64,000 nt of DNA from Theionarchaea archaeon (lineage in GTDB: Archaea; Methanobacteriota_B; Thermococci; Methanofastidiosales; SZ-28-30), in the NCBI GenBank assembly GCA_018992685.1, contig JACVGT010000003.1, forward strand, positions 1 through 64,000. The letters are read 5' to 3'. A program made the position numbers and the translations under genes. Of the stretch, positions 26,114 through 36,165 are shown piece by piece. A model generated the notes under the pieces. That model was not told the origin of the DNA, made no database searches, and saw only the letters and a list, made by a program, of their open reading frames with translations. Position 1 is the first letter of the stretch. Every line of letters starts with the position of its first letter.

Positions 26114-27433
26114 CTATTGGTGGTAGAAGGCGGTCTCAGCTGTGGCGTAGACTCTGTTGAAAGGAGGTTCAGAGTAGAGAACACGTTCTTCGGGTCCATA
26201 GTAGATGAAAGAGACATTGTATGTCTGTAATATGGACGTTACATGGTCTGTGTAGAATGTTGTGGTATCTGCAGTCCTTTTGACAAGATCAGGAGCACCA
26301 AACTGGTAAGCGCCTTTTACAGGGGGAGTATGAGAAAAAAAGGCCATGACAGGCGCTGTTCTCCATTCACAGATAACAGTAGAGCCAGAAACTGACGAGG
26401 AAGAAAGCCAGCTGTAACTCTGTGCCTGTTCTGTGGTTACCACGGGGTGATAGGGCTCTATGACCCAGTAGCTTTGGGCAAAGGCCAGCAAAAAAAGAGG
26501 GACAAGTACCCAGTACCGGGAGATTCTGGATAGAGAAACACCTGCCAGTATTACCACAGGGAATACCAGAAACTCTGTGAACCGGTAGGGGAGAGATGGT
26601 GAACCCTGAGATAGCAGGAAAAGGGAACCTGTACCACTGAGAAGAAATACAGTCTCCCTATTCCTGGATAGAAAGACTGCTCCCAGAAAGGCCAGTACCA
26701 TGATGACGAACCCCAGCTTTTCTGGATAGAGCTCCAGGGGATAGGCAAATCCCTTGGGAAAGAAAACGGGAGCATGTGAGAGGCCCCAGGGGACTGATAT
26801 CACCAGAGTAAGTAGAATGACGCCCAAGAAGTGTTTGAGATAATTCTTTCTGAGTATCACCAGCGAGAAGAAGGTGTAGATGAAGATAACTGCTATGAAA
26901 GCTGCACTGGACAGTCCATGGGTCAGAACAAGCAATCCACTAATGACACCTGAGAGAACCCACTTCTGCTGATAGAAAGTGTACAATCCCAGGTTAAACA
27001 GGATGAGCGCCAGCAATTCAGGAGTGTAAGAGACTGCTCTGTCCAGGAACAGGGGACACACTGCCGCCAGCAAAGAGGAGGATATGGCTACCTTTTCGTC
27101 AAAGAGTGTCCTTGTCAAAAGATACAATGCGAGTATGGAAAGGGTGACCAGGAACGGAGGCAAAATTCGGGCCAGCGTTTCCAGGGGGAGTCCTGACCCC
27201 CGGTGCAAAAGGGCTGTTACCACGTGAAAGACAGGTGGGTAGGTGTGGGGTCTACCCTGGGGCCCGAAGGACCCTGAATCCCAGGTGAACTGGCCCTCAC
27301 TGAATTGCCGCGAAATTCGTAAGTGATACCACACATCCCATGAGAGAGGATATTCTTTGGGTATGGTGATGGCTGAGACGGTAGAAAAGGATAGGAGTAC
27401 GACGAAGATCAGGGCGATGCGGCTGGGATGCAT
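26114..27433 (-). CDS. GT-C type membrane glycosyltransferase-like protein
   Basis: A protein of 439 residues with about ten membrane segments. The first outer loop contains DVWYHLRISRQFSEGQ and later YPPVFHVVTALLHRG, the pattern of GT-C enzymes that use lipid-linked sugars (the AglB/STT3 and PMT group). The C-terminal 90 residues form an outside domain. The frame opens at 27589, but a TATA-like CCTTTATCTT lies about 28 nt before ATG 27433, so that start is preferred. The acceptor is unknown; protein or lipid glycosylation at the cell surface is likely. Confidence 0.72.
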   Translation of the reverse strand: MHPSRIALIFVVLLSFSTVSAITIPKEYPLSWDVWYHLRISRQFSEGQFTWDSGSFGPQGRPHTYPPVFHVVTALLHRGSGLPLETLARILPPFLVTLSILALYLLTRTLFDEKVAISSSLLAAVCPLFLDRAVSYTPELLALILFNLGLYTFYQQKWVLSGVISGLLVLTHGLSSAAFIAVIFIYTFFSLVILRKNYLKHFLGVILLTLVISVPWGLSHAPVFFPKGFAYPLELYPEKLGFVIMVLAFLGAVFLSRNRETVFLLSGTGSLFLLSQGSPSLPYRFTEFLVFPVVILAGVSLSRISRYWVLVPLFLLAFAQSYWVIEPYHPVVTTEQAQSYSWLSSSSVSGSTVICEWRTAPVMAFFSHTPPVKGAYQFGAPDLVKRTADTTTFYTDHVTSILQTYNVSFIYYGPEERVLYSEPPFNRVYATAETAFYHQ

Positions 27434-27658
27434 GGGGGAGATGTTCTTGGAGGAAGATAAAGGTTTACCTGAGGTGTGTGGGCTGTATTGACCAGGGTGA
27501 ACATGAATACGTGTTGAAATTCTTCCCTGCTGAATATACCAGTTTCTCATCTGGTACAAGATTCGCCATTCTGAGAGGGATTTCATCACTTCAATGTGGG
27601 AGCCCAGATAGTAATTGTCACGAAAAGTATTTTAGAACGGTGGGAGTATCTTCCTATT

Positions 27659-27868
27659 ATGAAATCTGAACACAAAATGTCCATCGGAGCTGTCATGGCT
27701 AGCATTGGAAGCCTGGTACTCGTGCTCTCTCTCCTCGTTGGGCCCATGGATCTGGGACGACCTTTGGATTTCTTGATGGGCTTTGGGGTCGGTCTGTGCA
27801 CTGGTCTCGGCTTAGTTCTGTCCATCAATGGCCTAATAGAAAGAAGAAGGGAAAAGGAATCACTCTAG
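27659..27868 (+). CDS. Small membrane protein, unknown
   Basis: Sixty-nine residues with two membrane segments and a basic C-terminus (ERRREKESL). A promoter-like CGAAAAGTATTTTAG at 27621-27635 lies 25-30 nt before the ATG, which supports a leaderless gene. ATG 27677 is an alternative. No family recognised. Confidence 0.5.
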   Translation: MKSEHKMSIGAVMASIGSLVLVLSLLVGPMDLGRPLDFLMGFGVGLCTGLGLVLSINGLIERRREKESL

Positions 27869-27951
27869 CCTGCTGTGGATGGAATATATCCCAAAAATTC
27901 AAATTTCTCCTTCTCAGTTTTTCTTTCTCTGGGTCCCATTTACCAGCCTAC

Positions 27952-30561
27952 TCACACATCCGTCAAGACCACGAATTCCTTTTCCAGTATCCTGTATTCC
28001 TGGTCTGAAAGTGCACCAACATGGAGAGGTAGAATCAGCCTCGAGCGGTTGATGACGACAGTATCTTTGAGGTTGTGCAGCAATTTCACCACCGTTTTGA
28101 ACCCAACCTGGGTGAAGAGATATTCCAGTCCATCCAGCAGAACCACAGATTCTTCACATTTTCTGGTGAAATCCTGTATGATGTAGCTCAGTTTGGGAAG
28201 ATCATCAGGACTTACCGTCTTCTCCATCTCAGACCGAGAAAGCCACAACATCGGAGTTTTCAGGAGGTTGTACTTTGTCCTGATCTTTTCTGGATACTCT
28301 CTGGAGATGACAAACCCTGGTATGCCGTGCGTAACCAGGTCATAGAATATTTCAAGAGAACGGTCTGGCTTCTTTTCTCTCACAATATATCCTTCTGAAG
28401 GATCCAGCACGTGCTTTCTCTCTGTGGTGAGAATCTTTTCTGCCACAGGTTCAACAAGCATTCTCGTCCTGTCGATAAACGCTGCACACATACTTGCCAG
28501 GATTTCAAGGTCTTTGAGATCTTCCTCGCCGATAGCGTCCTTTTCCTTGAGAATCCCAACTGCCAGTGCTGCAAATGCTTCATCCTGTATCACAATGGGA
28601 ACCCATGCGAATGAGGAAGTTCCGGATTCGAATCTCTTGCCTTCTGCCAGTCTGGCGTCCGTGAAGTGAATAGACGTCTTTTCCAGAACGCATCGAACTC
28701 CGTAGTATTCCTTTTCCTGCAGAGGTATTGAAGTCCCGATCTCTGGAAGTCCCGGCCCTCTACCAGAATGAAATACCAGTCTCTTTCTTGAGGGGTCAAC
28801 AAGAAAGACCCCGACCTTCTCGAATCCAAGTTGATTTATGCTTTCAACAATCTTTTCTAACCCTGTTTCCCAGCTTTTCTCCCTCTGGAGCCGCTCTCGT
28901 GCATGAAGGAAAATTTCGATGCGCTGTGATCTCTCTGCAATTCTCTTTTCAAGTTCCAGGTTGAATTTTCGTGTCTGTTCTTCTGCTGTCTTCCGTTCTG
29001 TGATATCAACGACACTGGTCTGCACTGCGGGCCTGCCATCGAATTCAATGCGGGCTGCAAACTGCTCCATCCACCTAACTGTACCGTCTTTCCTGATGAC
29101 ACGAAACTCGTAGCGGGGAGGTGCGTCTTTTCCTTCTAGTCGCTTCTGGTACCGCGTCCAGACCAAATCCTGATCATCCGGGTGAACAGTAGCTTTCACC
29201 CGCTCTGGAGTCAACGAGAGCAGCTCTTCAGGCTGGTAGCCGAGAATCTCTGCAAATGCGGGATTGACGAAAACGAAGCGATACCCCTGAGTAACAATAA
29301 TCCCCTGGAGGGAGTGATCCACCAGGAAGCGATAGTTCGCCTCAGATTCTCTCAGCTTCTTTTCAGCCTCCTTGCGCTCAGTAATGTCTCGGACGACTCC
29401 TCGAAATCCTGATGGTTCTCCTGTGGGAGTCCTCATTAGCGATACCGAAGCTTCAACAGCCCTTCTGGTGCCATCTTTTCTGATAATTTCCCAATCGAAA
29501 GCTCGAGTTGGAGTCCCTGTTCTGTAGACCCTGTTAAACGTCTCATACACAGTCTCAGCAGTTTCACTGTCCATATATTCCCTGTTGTTCATCCCGATAA
29601 GCTCATTTTTTGTGTACCCAAGCATTCTGGACAGCGAATCATTGAGAAACGTAAAATTGCCGGCAATATCCACCTCAAAATACCCGTCTTCGATTTCCTG
29701 GAGAATGGTTCGATATTTTTCTTCACTTCTTCTCAGGGCTTCCTCAGCGCGTTTGCGATCGGTGATATCTCTTTGGACAGAAACAGAGTAGAGGAGCAGC
29801 CCTCCAGGATGCTGTATAGCTTCAACACTGAGTAACACTGTCCTTTCTTCCCCCGTTTTTGAGATGATATTCATTTCTTCGTTCTCAATTTTCCCTGTTT
29901 TCTTCCACCTATCAAAGAGCTTCTCTGCCTTTCTTGCTGAGGATGGCGCATATATTGTAGATATAACGGGTTTTCCAAGAATTTCTTCTTTCTTGTAGCC
30001 AAGTATGTCCAGTGCGGAGGAATTAACGTCGAGGATTATACCCTCAGGAGAAATCATGTAGCAGTAATCAGGTTGATTCTCAAAGAACTGTCTGAACCTT
30101 TCTTCACTTTCCCGTAACGATTCCTTCATTCTCTGCTGCTCAGTGCTATCTCTGGCAACTGCTTGTATGGCACTGACCCCGTTCTTGTGAATGAGAGATG
30201 CTTCAATCTCAACCCAGAGATACTGTCCATTTCTCATCCTCATTCTGGAGGTAAAGGGCTCTCTCACAGATCCTGTTTTCGCAATCTCCTCGATTCGAGC
30301 ACGGGCCTGCGACACCTGATCTTGGTCAAGCAATGAATACAAGGTGAGAGAATCAAGTTCTTCTCTTGAATAGCCAAGCAATTCGAGTGTTGCGTTATTT
30401 ACATCGAGAAATCTGCCTTCTAAATCATGGGTAAAGACGCAATGAAGTGATCCACTAAAAAGAGCCTTATATCTCTCTTCTGATTCCTTGAGGGCCTTTT
30501 CAGTCCTCTGGGCATCTTCCAGGTTGACAACAGGGTGTTTTGGTTCTGATGGGTTCTCCAT
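27952..30561 (-). CDS. Multi-PAS/GAF sensor with C-terminal DUF835
   Basis: The 869-residue cytoplasmic protein has four PAS domains (about 28-130, 150-265, 275-400, 400-525; each opens with a SEERY-like stretch and carries DVN or FVN plus LGY), a coiled coil (525-565), a GAF domain (565-715) and DUF835 (735-865) with a Walker-B-like ESVVLLDGLEYL. It has no histidine kinase core, so output must go through DUF835, whose biochemistry is not established. The domain is frequent in several euryarchaeal groups. The start ATG 30561 has a GGAG upstream, and a TATA box (TTTATAAAT) lies near 30612-30625. It is paralogous to the sensor at 41193. Confidence 0.85.
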   Translation of the reverse strand: MENPSEPKHPVVNLEDAQRTEKALKESEERYKALFSGSLHCVFTHDLEGRFLDVNNATLELLGYSREELDSLTLYSLLDQDQVSQARARIEEIAKTGSVREPFTSRMRMRNGQYLWVEIEASLIHKNGVSAIQAVARDSTEQQRMKESLRESEERFRQFFENQPDYCYMISPEGIILDVNSSALDILGYKKEEILGKPVISTIYAPSSARKAEKLFDRWKKTGKIENEEMNIISKTGEERTVLLSVEAIQHPGGLLLYSVSVQRDITDRKRAEEALRRSEEKYRTILQEIEDGYFEVDIAGNFTFLNDSLSRMLGYTKNELIGMNNREYMDSETAETVYETFNRVYRTGTPTRAFDWEIIRKDGTRRAVEASVSLMRTPTGEPSGFRGVVRDITERKEAEKKLRESEANYRFLVDHSLQGIIVTQGYRFVFVNPAFAEILGYQPEELLSLTPERVKATVHPDDQDLVWTRYQKRLEGKDAPPRYEFRVIRKDGTVRWMEQFAARIEFDGRPAVQTSVVDITERKTAEEQTRKFNLELEKRIAERSQRIEIFLHARERLQREKSWETGLEKIVESINQLGFEKVGVFLVDPSRKRLVFHSGRGPGLPEIGTSIPLQEKEYYGVRCVLEKTSIHFTDARLAEGKRFESGTSSFAWVPIVIQDEAFAALAVGILKEKDAIGEEDLKDLEILASMCAAFIDRTRMLVEPVAEKILTTERKHVLDPSEGYIVREKKPDRSLEIFYDLVTHGIPGFVISREYPEKIRTKYNLLKTPMLWLSRSEMEKTVSPDDLPKLSYIIQDFTRKCEESVVLLDGLEYLFTQVGFKTVVKLLHNLKDTVVINRSRLILPLHVGALSDQEYRILEKEFVVLTDV

Positions 30562-30931
30562 TTCATTCGCTCCTATCTCTCGAGATAAGCAGTTTATGGA
30601 TTTGCATTGAAATTTATAAATTTTGTTGTGAATACTATGTCATTCGCTTCCCGTTTGGTGGTTTCACCCTGATTGGCACACGTTACGTCATGTACCTTCT
30701 TGATTGACATAGAAAAGAGCAGTATCATACAATATCTGGAAGTCAGTCTATCCGGCAGGACATACGTGAAAGGAGCAGGTAGTGACATACTGGGTTCTGA
30801 GCTCCCCCCAATCTTGAGGGAGAACCCTGCAGAATAATGTGTATGGCAGTGGTAGGAATTCCCAGCAACGGATGGCAGCACGGTTCAGATAGGTTTTTAA
30901 GGTCGTGCTTAAAGCAGGGAGAGGTGATACT
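30562..30931. other. Divergent promoter region
   Basis: This holds the minus-strand TATA box of the sensor gene near 30615 and a plus-strand TATA-like TTTTTAAGG near 30893-30901 for the aminopeptidase. A 95-codon minus-strand frame in it (30594-30881) has no start signals and is not called. Confidence 0.4.
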
Positions 30932-31996
30932 ATGGATTCACGGATTACTGAACATGCAAAAATTCTGGTAGATTACTCCTGTGAGATTCAGGAAGGGGAC
31001 CATGTGGTGGTCGTGGTGGAGGATTACGGACAGGAACTGGCGAAGGAAATTGTGAAGCTTGTGGCTCAACGTGGTGGAACAACAGTGGTGATACAGCGCC
31101 CACCAGAAATGGAGCGGGCCCTCCTGGATGCTGCTCCTGATGAATATGTAGACAGATTCCCTGATCACCTGTTTGCAATGATTGAGAAGACAGACGCCTA
31201 CATTAAGATCCAATCCACAGGGAATACACGAGCACTGGGAAATGCGTCTTCAGAGAAGTTGGTCAAGTATCAGTTAATGCAGAAACCGTTGAAAGAGGAG
31301 ATCTTGAAAAGAAAATGGTGTGGAACATTATTTCCTACGAATGCACTGGCCCAGGAAGCGGGAATGTCTTTATCCGAGTATGAGGATTTTGTGTACAGAG
31401 CAACATTGAGGGACTGGGAGAAAGAAGCCCAGATCATGTACAAGGTTAAGGAGATTATTGATAAGGGGAAAGACGTTGTGATTGAGGGAGAGGACACGGA
31501 GTTGACCATGAGTATCGAGGGGAGAGTCGCCGTGGCTTCTGTGGGAAAGCACAACATGCCTTCAGGTGAAGTGTATACAGCCCCTGTGGATGATTCCACG
31601 AATGGACACATTTACTTTGATATCCCGCTGGTATACCTTGGTTCATTGATAGAGGATGTACGGTTGATGTTGAAGGATGGCGTGATTGTGGAGAGTTCTG
31701 CTTCGAAGAATGAGGAATTACTGAAGACGCTGATAGAGACTGATGGAGGCTCAAGAAGACTGGGCGAACTGGGAATTGGCACCAACAGAGGGATTGATAG
31801 GTTCACGCAGAACATCCTGTTTGATGAGAAGATTGGGGATACCATACATCTGGCTCTCGGTAATGCGTACAAGGAATGCAATGGAGTAAATGAGAGTGCA
31901 ATCCACATCGACATTGTAAAATCCATGAAGAACGGCAAGATCCTGGTGGACGGTGACATCTTGCAGAAGAATGGGAAGTGGTGCTGGGAACTGTGA
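30932..31996 (+). CDS. Peptidase M29 family aminopeptidase
   Basis: The 354-residue enzyme matches the thermophilic M29 aminopeptidases (AmpS/PepS). Likely metal ligands are Glu in SGEVYTAP, Glu in GELGIGTN, His in IHLALG and His/Asp in AIHIDIV. It removes N-terminal residues from peptides in the cytoplasm. GAGAGGTG precedes ATG 30932; an upstream in-frame start at 30905 would add nine residues. Confidence 0.88.
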   Translation: MDSRITEHAKILVDYSCEIQEGDHVVVVVEDYGQELAKEIVKLVAQRGGTTVVIQRPPEMERALLDAAPDEYVDRFPDHLFAMIEKTDAYIKIQSTGNTRALGNASSEKLVKYQLMQKPLKEEILKRKWCGTLFPTNALAQEAGMSLSEYEDFVYRATLRDWEKEAQIMYKVKEIIDKGKDVVIEGEDTELTMSIEGRVAVASVGKHNMPSGEVYTAPVDDSTNGHIYFDIPLVYLGSLIEDVRLMLKDGVIVESSASKNEELLKTLIETDGGSRRLGELGIGTNRGIDRFTQNILFDEKIGDTIHLALGNAYKECNGVNESAIHIDIVKSMKNGKILVDGDILQKNGKWCWEL

Positions 31997-32046
31997 CAGG
32001 AGACTGGAGTGATAAGTTTATATGGGTGGGTATCGAAAGGAGATAG

Positions 32047-32119
32047 GCCTCGGTAGCTTAGCTGGTATAGCGGCCGCCTCGTAAGCGGCAGATCGAGGGT
32101 TCAAATCCCCCCCGAGGCT
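32047..32119 (+). tRNA. tRNA-Thr (CGU)
   Basis: The 73-nt cloverleaf has a GCCTCGG/CCGAGGC acceptor stem, anticodon loop CTCGTAA giving CGT, and a GGTTCAAATCC T-arm. The discriminator is T and CCA is not encoded. A TATA box (AGTTTATAT at 32014-32022) is about 29 nt upstream, and a T-run at 32149-32158 follows as terminator. Confidence 0.95.
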
Positions 32120-32140
32120 CTCAGACCCTGGCTCTTAAGC

Positions 32141-32159
32141 GCTTCTCTCTTTTTTTTTA
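32141..32159 (+). terminator. T-run terminator after tRNA-Thr
   Basis: A pyrimidine stretch ending in nine T's lies about 25 nt beyond the tRNA 3' end, as expected for archaeal oligo-T termination. Confidence 0.45.
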
Positions 32160-32185
32160 TGAATTCTAATGCCGTGGAGCTTTTG

Positions 32186-32250
32186 CAGAAAGCTTTCATC
32201 GCTTACAGAAAGCTTTACAAGCTAAAAAATGTTATAAAGTATGATAACAT
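32186..32250. repeat. Direct repeats and palindrome next to tRNA-Thr
   Basis: CAGAAAGCTTT occurs at 32186-32196 and 32206-32216, exactly 20 bp apart. ATGTTAT (32229-32235) and ATAACAT (32244-32250) form an inverted repeat that covers a TATA-like sequence. About 120 bases without a gene follow. It could be a regulated promoter or the trace of an insertion at the tRNA. Confidence 0.4.
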
Positions 32251-32371
32251 CATATTTTGACCAGAAAAAGTCACTCATATACTGACAGGCGAAAGAGAAA
32301 GTGTAAGAGGGAGTGCCCCATCTCATTAGAATCATTCGATAGCAACCAGGCACTGCAAGCAGATGGCTACC

Positions 32372-33679
32372 CTACTCTAACCTCTTGTACAGATAGTGGA
32401 TCAGCGTTCCCTCTATGCCAGAGAACTGCTTGAGCATCAATAACAAACCGTTGAAAATCGCAGATTTACCTTCAAAGTATTCTTTAAGACCTAGCAGCCG
32501 GCCAGTTACTTCCTCAAGTTTTTCTCTATCCTTGGATTCTATTCCTTCAATTTCAACTTCTTTGAATCCTTCCAACATCGTATGCAGGTACTTGGAAACA
32601 TGGTTTTCCGCAAATTGGAATCTACCTGAAGGTTCAATATCTTCACAACTGTCCAACAGAAAAGACGTGATATTCACAAAGAAACTGACCTCACAAGGCT
32701 CTAGATCCTTCCGTTCTGCCGGCCGACATTCTATTTCTATGATTTTCTTCACGATCCTCACTATTCTCTCATGATCCATCTCCCGTTCCCACCTCCCGTT
32801 CTTTATGTGTCTCACATAGAAGGAAATTGGTCCTTCTCTTCCCCCGACCTTTCTAGTCCCACTCAAAGGGCGAGTAATGTGATCAGCAGCACGGTTTATC
32901 AGACTAATATTATCAGATCTTGCGATTGCCGCCTCTCCCTTCTCAACTGAACGATCTAGAACAGAAAGAGCACTTATTTCATTATTGGGCTTATAAATGT
33001 TCTCTATGTCATATACTGTGCGGGTCACATTGCCAAATATCTTATCATTGAAGATAGCCATCTCGTAGAGATTCTCAATGCACGCCCTTAATTCTACCAG
33101 GTTCCTAGTAACAGCTACTTGATACAGCAAGGTGTGATACTCCTCATAGGTTTCCTTCCATTTGACTTCATCATCAGTTCTTATTCGTCTCTTGAAATCC
33201 TTAAGAGCAAATTCAATGCTAATCAATTTGCTAACTCCCTCCAATAGGATCATGATGGCAAGAATTGCCAAGGCTATTGTGAAGACATCTGCCCGGAAGT
33301 ACCGGGATCCAGAGATCGTTTCATCAGTGGTACTACTTTGGGAAATGAGGATAGAAGTACAAATGAGTATACATGCAATCATAATGGCGAGGAAAAGCCA
33401 GATTTCCGGGAGTTTCAGGATTCTTCTTGCTAATCCTAGGGGATACTTTGAGCTAGACAGACTGACAAGTGCCAGGCTTATTGCAGGAGATATGGCAAGA
33501 ATGCCGCCATAAACCTGAATTAGAGCACTATTCAGCCATCTAAGATTCGTTGAGAGATCATATGCCTTCAAACTGATGAAATTCCTGTAGCCTATGTTGA
33601 CGAGATAATAGAATACAATGATTGTGATAGAAACAAAGAGAAAAGCAGGAATATTCGATCTTCTCCTCGGGTTTGGCAT
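32372..33679 (-). CDS. Membrane protein of unknown function
   Basis: The 435-residue protein has four predicted membrane segments in the first 170 residues, then a soluble, helical cytoplasmic domain of about 260 residues with no motif I recognise. The layout, two hairpins followed by a helical domain, is reminiscent of signalling or transport-associated membrane proteins, but I would not assign a family. The ATG at 33679 has no strong ribosome binding site. Confidence 0.6.
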   Translation of the reverse strand: MPNPRRRSNIPAFLFVSITIIVFYYLVNIGYRNFISLKAYDLSTNLRWLNSALIQVYGGILAISPAISLALVSLSSSKYPLGLARRILKLPEIWLFLAIMIACILICTSILISQSSTTDETISGSRYFRADVFTIALAILAIMILLEGVSKLISIEFALKDFKRRIRTDDEVKWKETYEEYHTLLYQVAVTRNLVELRACIENLYEMAIFNDKIFGNVTRTVYDIENIYKPNNEISALSVLDRSVEKGEAAIARSDNISLINRAADHITRPLSGTRKVGGREGPISFYVRHIKNGRWEREMDHERIVRIVKKIIEIECRPAERKDLEPCEVSFFVNITSFLLDSCEDIEPSGRFQFAENHVSKYLHTMLEGFKEVEIEGIESKDREKLEEVTGRLLGLKEYFEGKSAIFNGLLLMLKQFSGIEGTLIHYLYKRLE

Positions 33680-34199
33680 GGGCTCATAATAACGGGAAGA
33701 TTCTTAAGTCTTTTGCCTCTCTTGTGTCAAGCTAGCCTCGCCAAAACTAGCTTCTATTGTATCCATGATCACTTATCTTTCGGGAGTAGTGTAGAGAAAC
33801 CACCATAAAATACATAACATTCCGGGACATTCTTTCAATATAAGGTAGCATACACATTGTGTAGGTTATTAGCAAAGTAGCCAGAGTGGTTTGATGTCTG
33901 CTAGAATTAAGAATCAGAAAGCAAGAACTGCTGAGAGACCTGTCTGGCCGGAACTTGATGCGGTCCCGAAGAAACGGTTCCATGGAGCGGTAAATATCCG
34001 CGGCATCCGATATCAGATATTATATTCAATCCTTCGCGGATTAGATAATCGAATACGATATTTCTAGCTACCTGACTAGATATCAATTGATCTGAGGTGT
34101 GTCTCCAGAATATTCGGAAGATTTGTAGTACTCTAACCTGTGTGTGGGTAAATTCAATGGATATTTCGGTAACTTCCATGCACATTGTTCTTTTGCTAG
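33680..34199. other. Gene-poor stretch
   Basis: Two minus-strand frames of 78 and 92 codons overlap here (33747-33983 and 33907-34185) but lack start signals and family features. Nothing else is recognisable; it may be decayed sequence. Confidence 0.3.
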
Positions 34200-35696
34200 T
34201 TAATCTGTTCTTTTCTTTTGAATGAAGAAATAAAAAATGATAAGAATTCCAATTAATGCTCCAATAAGAATCATAATTGAAAGTGGTATACCAGGTGTAG
34301 TCTCAGGTGATTTGGTCTCAGGTGGGGTTCCAATCTCAAGAATTCTTTCCTGAATTTCCTGAGACTTTGAAATGTCACCCTTTTTTTCATTTAATTCTAC
34401 AGCTTTCTTAAATGATGTGATGGCTTGATCTTCGTCTCCCCTAAGCAAAAAGGAATTGCCCTGTTCTACAAATGAATCTGGATCGGATGCCAAAGCGAGA
34501 ACCTCCCCTCCTACCTTACCAATAACAAGGATACCGTCACCTATAGCAGGGGGGGCTTTTATGTAGAATGGAGATGCCAGGTCAAGATTCCACAATGTGT
34601 TACCATCTTCCATATTGAAGGCTACTATACTCGATTTGGTGATAGATGTATCTCCATAATTTCCAATGCAATAGAGGATATCTCCTGCTCCTATGAGGTG
34701 AGTTTCGTAATACTGGAGAGATGCCTCCCACTTTGTTTTCCAGATGAGGTTTCCATTGAAGTCTACTTTATACAGATTATCTTCTTCATCAACAAAATAC
34801 ACTGCATCCAGTCCCAAGACGAGGTTAGATGTAATGTATCCTTCAGGAAAGAATACCCAACGCTGGGTTCCATCGCGATTAAATGCCCACAAATTTTTGC
34901 CTCCACAATAGATGGTATTGTCTTTAAGAGAAAGCCAACGAGCCCAATGAAGAGGGGATGTTTCCCACTTGAGGGTACCTGTTTGTGTATCCACTGCAAG
35001 GAGCCGCATACCATCCCTTCTCATGATAAGGAATGTCAAAGATTCATCACCTGTCAGGCCGAATGGTTCCAAATCGGGATCTGTAATGGTATCATTTAGA
35101 TTCCATAATACATGAAAATCAGACCTGGAAAGGCATGTAGCTGGAACACATGGGACTATTAATCTATCTTCCAGTACCAGAGGGTATATGTTAAATAGTG
35201 GGTAGGACCCTTTTTCTGGGATGGAAGCCAAAAAATGAGTTTTTCCTGTGTCGAGATCGATCTCATTGAGAGTATCAATGCCTATTCCAAAAATTCGACC
35301 TCCAGCGGGAAAAACTTGGAAGATAAGATGTGGATCTGCTTCGTATAGAATTTCCCCTGTCAATAGATCAAAAAGAAATACTTTTGTCCTACTTAGATGG
35401 TACATGCTGTCTTTCCAGAGAATTAGAACCTTATTATCTATAATAAAGGGCGATGTATCAAAATCTCCGGGAATATTTCTTTTCCATAATACAATAGGCA
35501 TATCAGGTCCACTATCTGGTGAATAAGCAGTTCGGTTTACATCTCCTAACCAGTCAATGCATTCAGAGTGTCCACTATCCGTGTTGTTCGGGATATAGAT
35601 ATCCGGAAAGATACAAAAAATGGCCATTACGGCTAAAAATTTCTTTCTGTTTTTTATTTTATTTCCTCCAGTAGAATGATCTCTTATATGCATCAT
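34200..35696 (-). CDS. Secreted, membrane-anchored PQQ-type beta-propeller
   Basis: The 498-residue protein begins with a signal-like segment (KKFLAVMAIFCIF), continues with about 380 residues of repeated PQQ/WD-like blades (DTQTGTLKWE, AFNMEDGNTLWNLDL, DFNGNLIWKT), then a short TPR-like helical pair (residues about 425-460) and a C-terminal membrane segment followed by KKRTD. It is probably exposed outside the cell and anchored by its C-terminus. The function may be binding or assembly. GGAAGGTGG lies just before the ATG pair at 35696/35693. Confidence 0.72.
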   Translation of the reverse strand: MMHIRDHSTGGNKIKNRKKFLAVMAIFCIFPDIYIPNNTDSGHSECIDWLGDVNRTAYSPDSGPDMPIVLWKRNIPGDFDTSPFIIDNKVLILWKDSMYHLSRTKVFLFDLLTGEILYEADPHLIFQVFPAGGRIFGIGIDTLNEIDLDTGKTHFLASIPEKGSYPLFNIYPLVLEDRLIVPCVPATCLSRSDFHVLWNLNDTITDPDLEPFGLTGDESLTFLIMRRDGMRLLAVDTQTGTLKWETSPLHWARWLSLKDNTIYCGGKNLWAFNRDGTQRWVFFPEGYITSNLVLGLDAVYFVDEEDNLYKVDFNGNLIWKTKWEASLQYYETHLIGAGDILYCIGNYGDTSITKSSIVAFNMEDGNTLWNLDLASPFYIKAPPAIGDGILVIGKVGGEVLALASDPDSFVEQGNSFLLRGDEDQAITSFKKAVELNEKKGDISKSQEIQERILEIGTPPETKSPETTPGIPLSIMILIGALIGILIIFYFFIQKKRTD

Positions 35697-35949
35697 AATT
35701 ACCACCTTCCTCTCTCTGAACTATGGCTGGTCCCATTTCCACATTTCGAGAAGCGCTTCAAGCTTTCTTTCCCAATGGAAGAAAAGAGAACTGGTGGTTA
35801 ACATGCCTGAGATTCTACGTATGCATGATATTTATATGTTTTTCCTATTGTTGCTAGTGCATTTTTTACAAGTATTTCCGTACGAATGACTCCTTTGTTA
35901 TCTATCCTATTTTCTCTTTTCGGACGAAGAAATAGGAAATATTCAACCT

Positions 35950-36165
35950 GTTGAATGCAGTCCGTATCAGGACAGAGGGGTGACTGTCGTTCCAGCCCTG
36001 CAGCATTCCCCAGTCTCCTGAATACTGCAGTCACTCCTGCAGGTGAAAGTGGCTTGTGAGATCCTTCATTCATGTAAAACCATAGGGGAGCTGAAGGATT
36101 ATCAGTGTCCTCAGCTCTGATGTCCGGGAAGCCCTTCGACAAGCCCCTGCTCTCCATCTCAATCC
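35950..36165 (-). pseudogene. Tyrosine recombinase (integrase) remnant
   Basis: Inside a frame of 170 codons lies a block reading NPSAPLWFYMNEGSHKPLSP then GVTAVFRRLGNAAGLE, which matches the catalytic-domain region of archaeal XerD-like integrases ahead of the HxxR box. The expected HLFRHT motif and catalytic Tyr are missing; unrelated sequence follows. The N-terminal half is gone too, replaced by the end of the acetyltransferase gene. This is a truncated, non-functional copy. Confidence 0.5.

Noticed and set aside
30594-30881. 95-codon minus-strand frame upstream of the PAS sensor
   Set aside because: It overlaps the sensor's promoter, has no start signals and no protein-like pattern.
33747-34185. 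Two overlapping minus-strand frames of 78 and 92 codons
   Set aside because: Neither has a ribosome binding site, TATA or recognisable domain; kept only as a gene-poor stretch.
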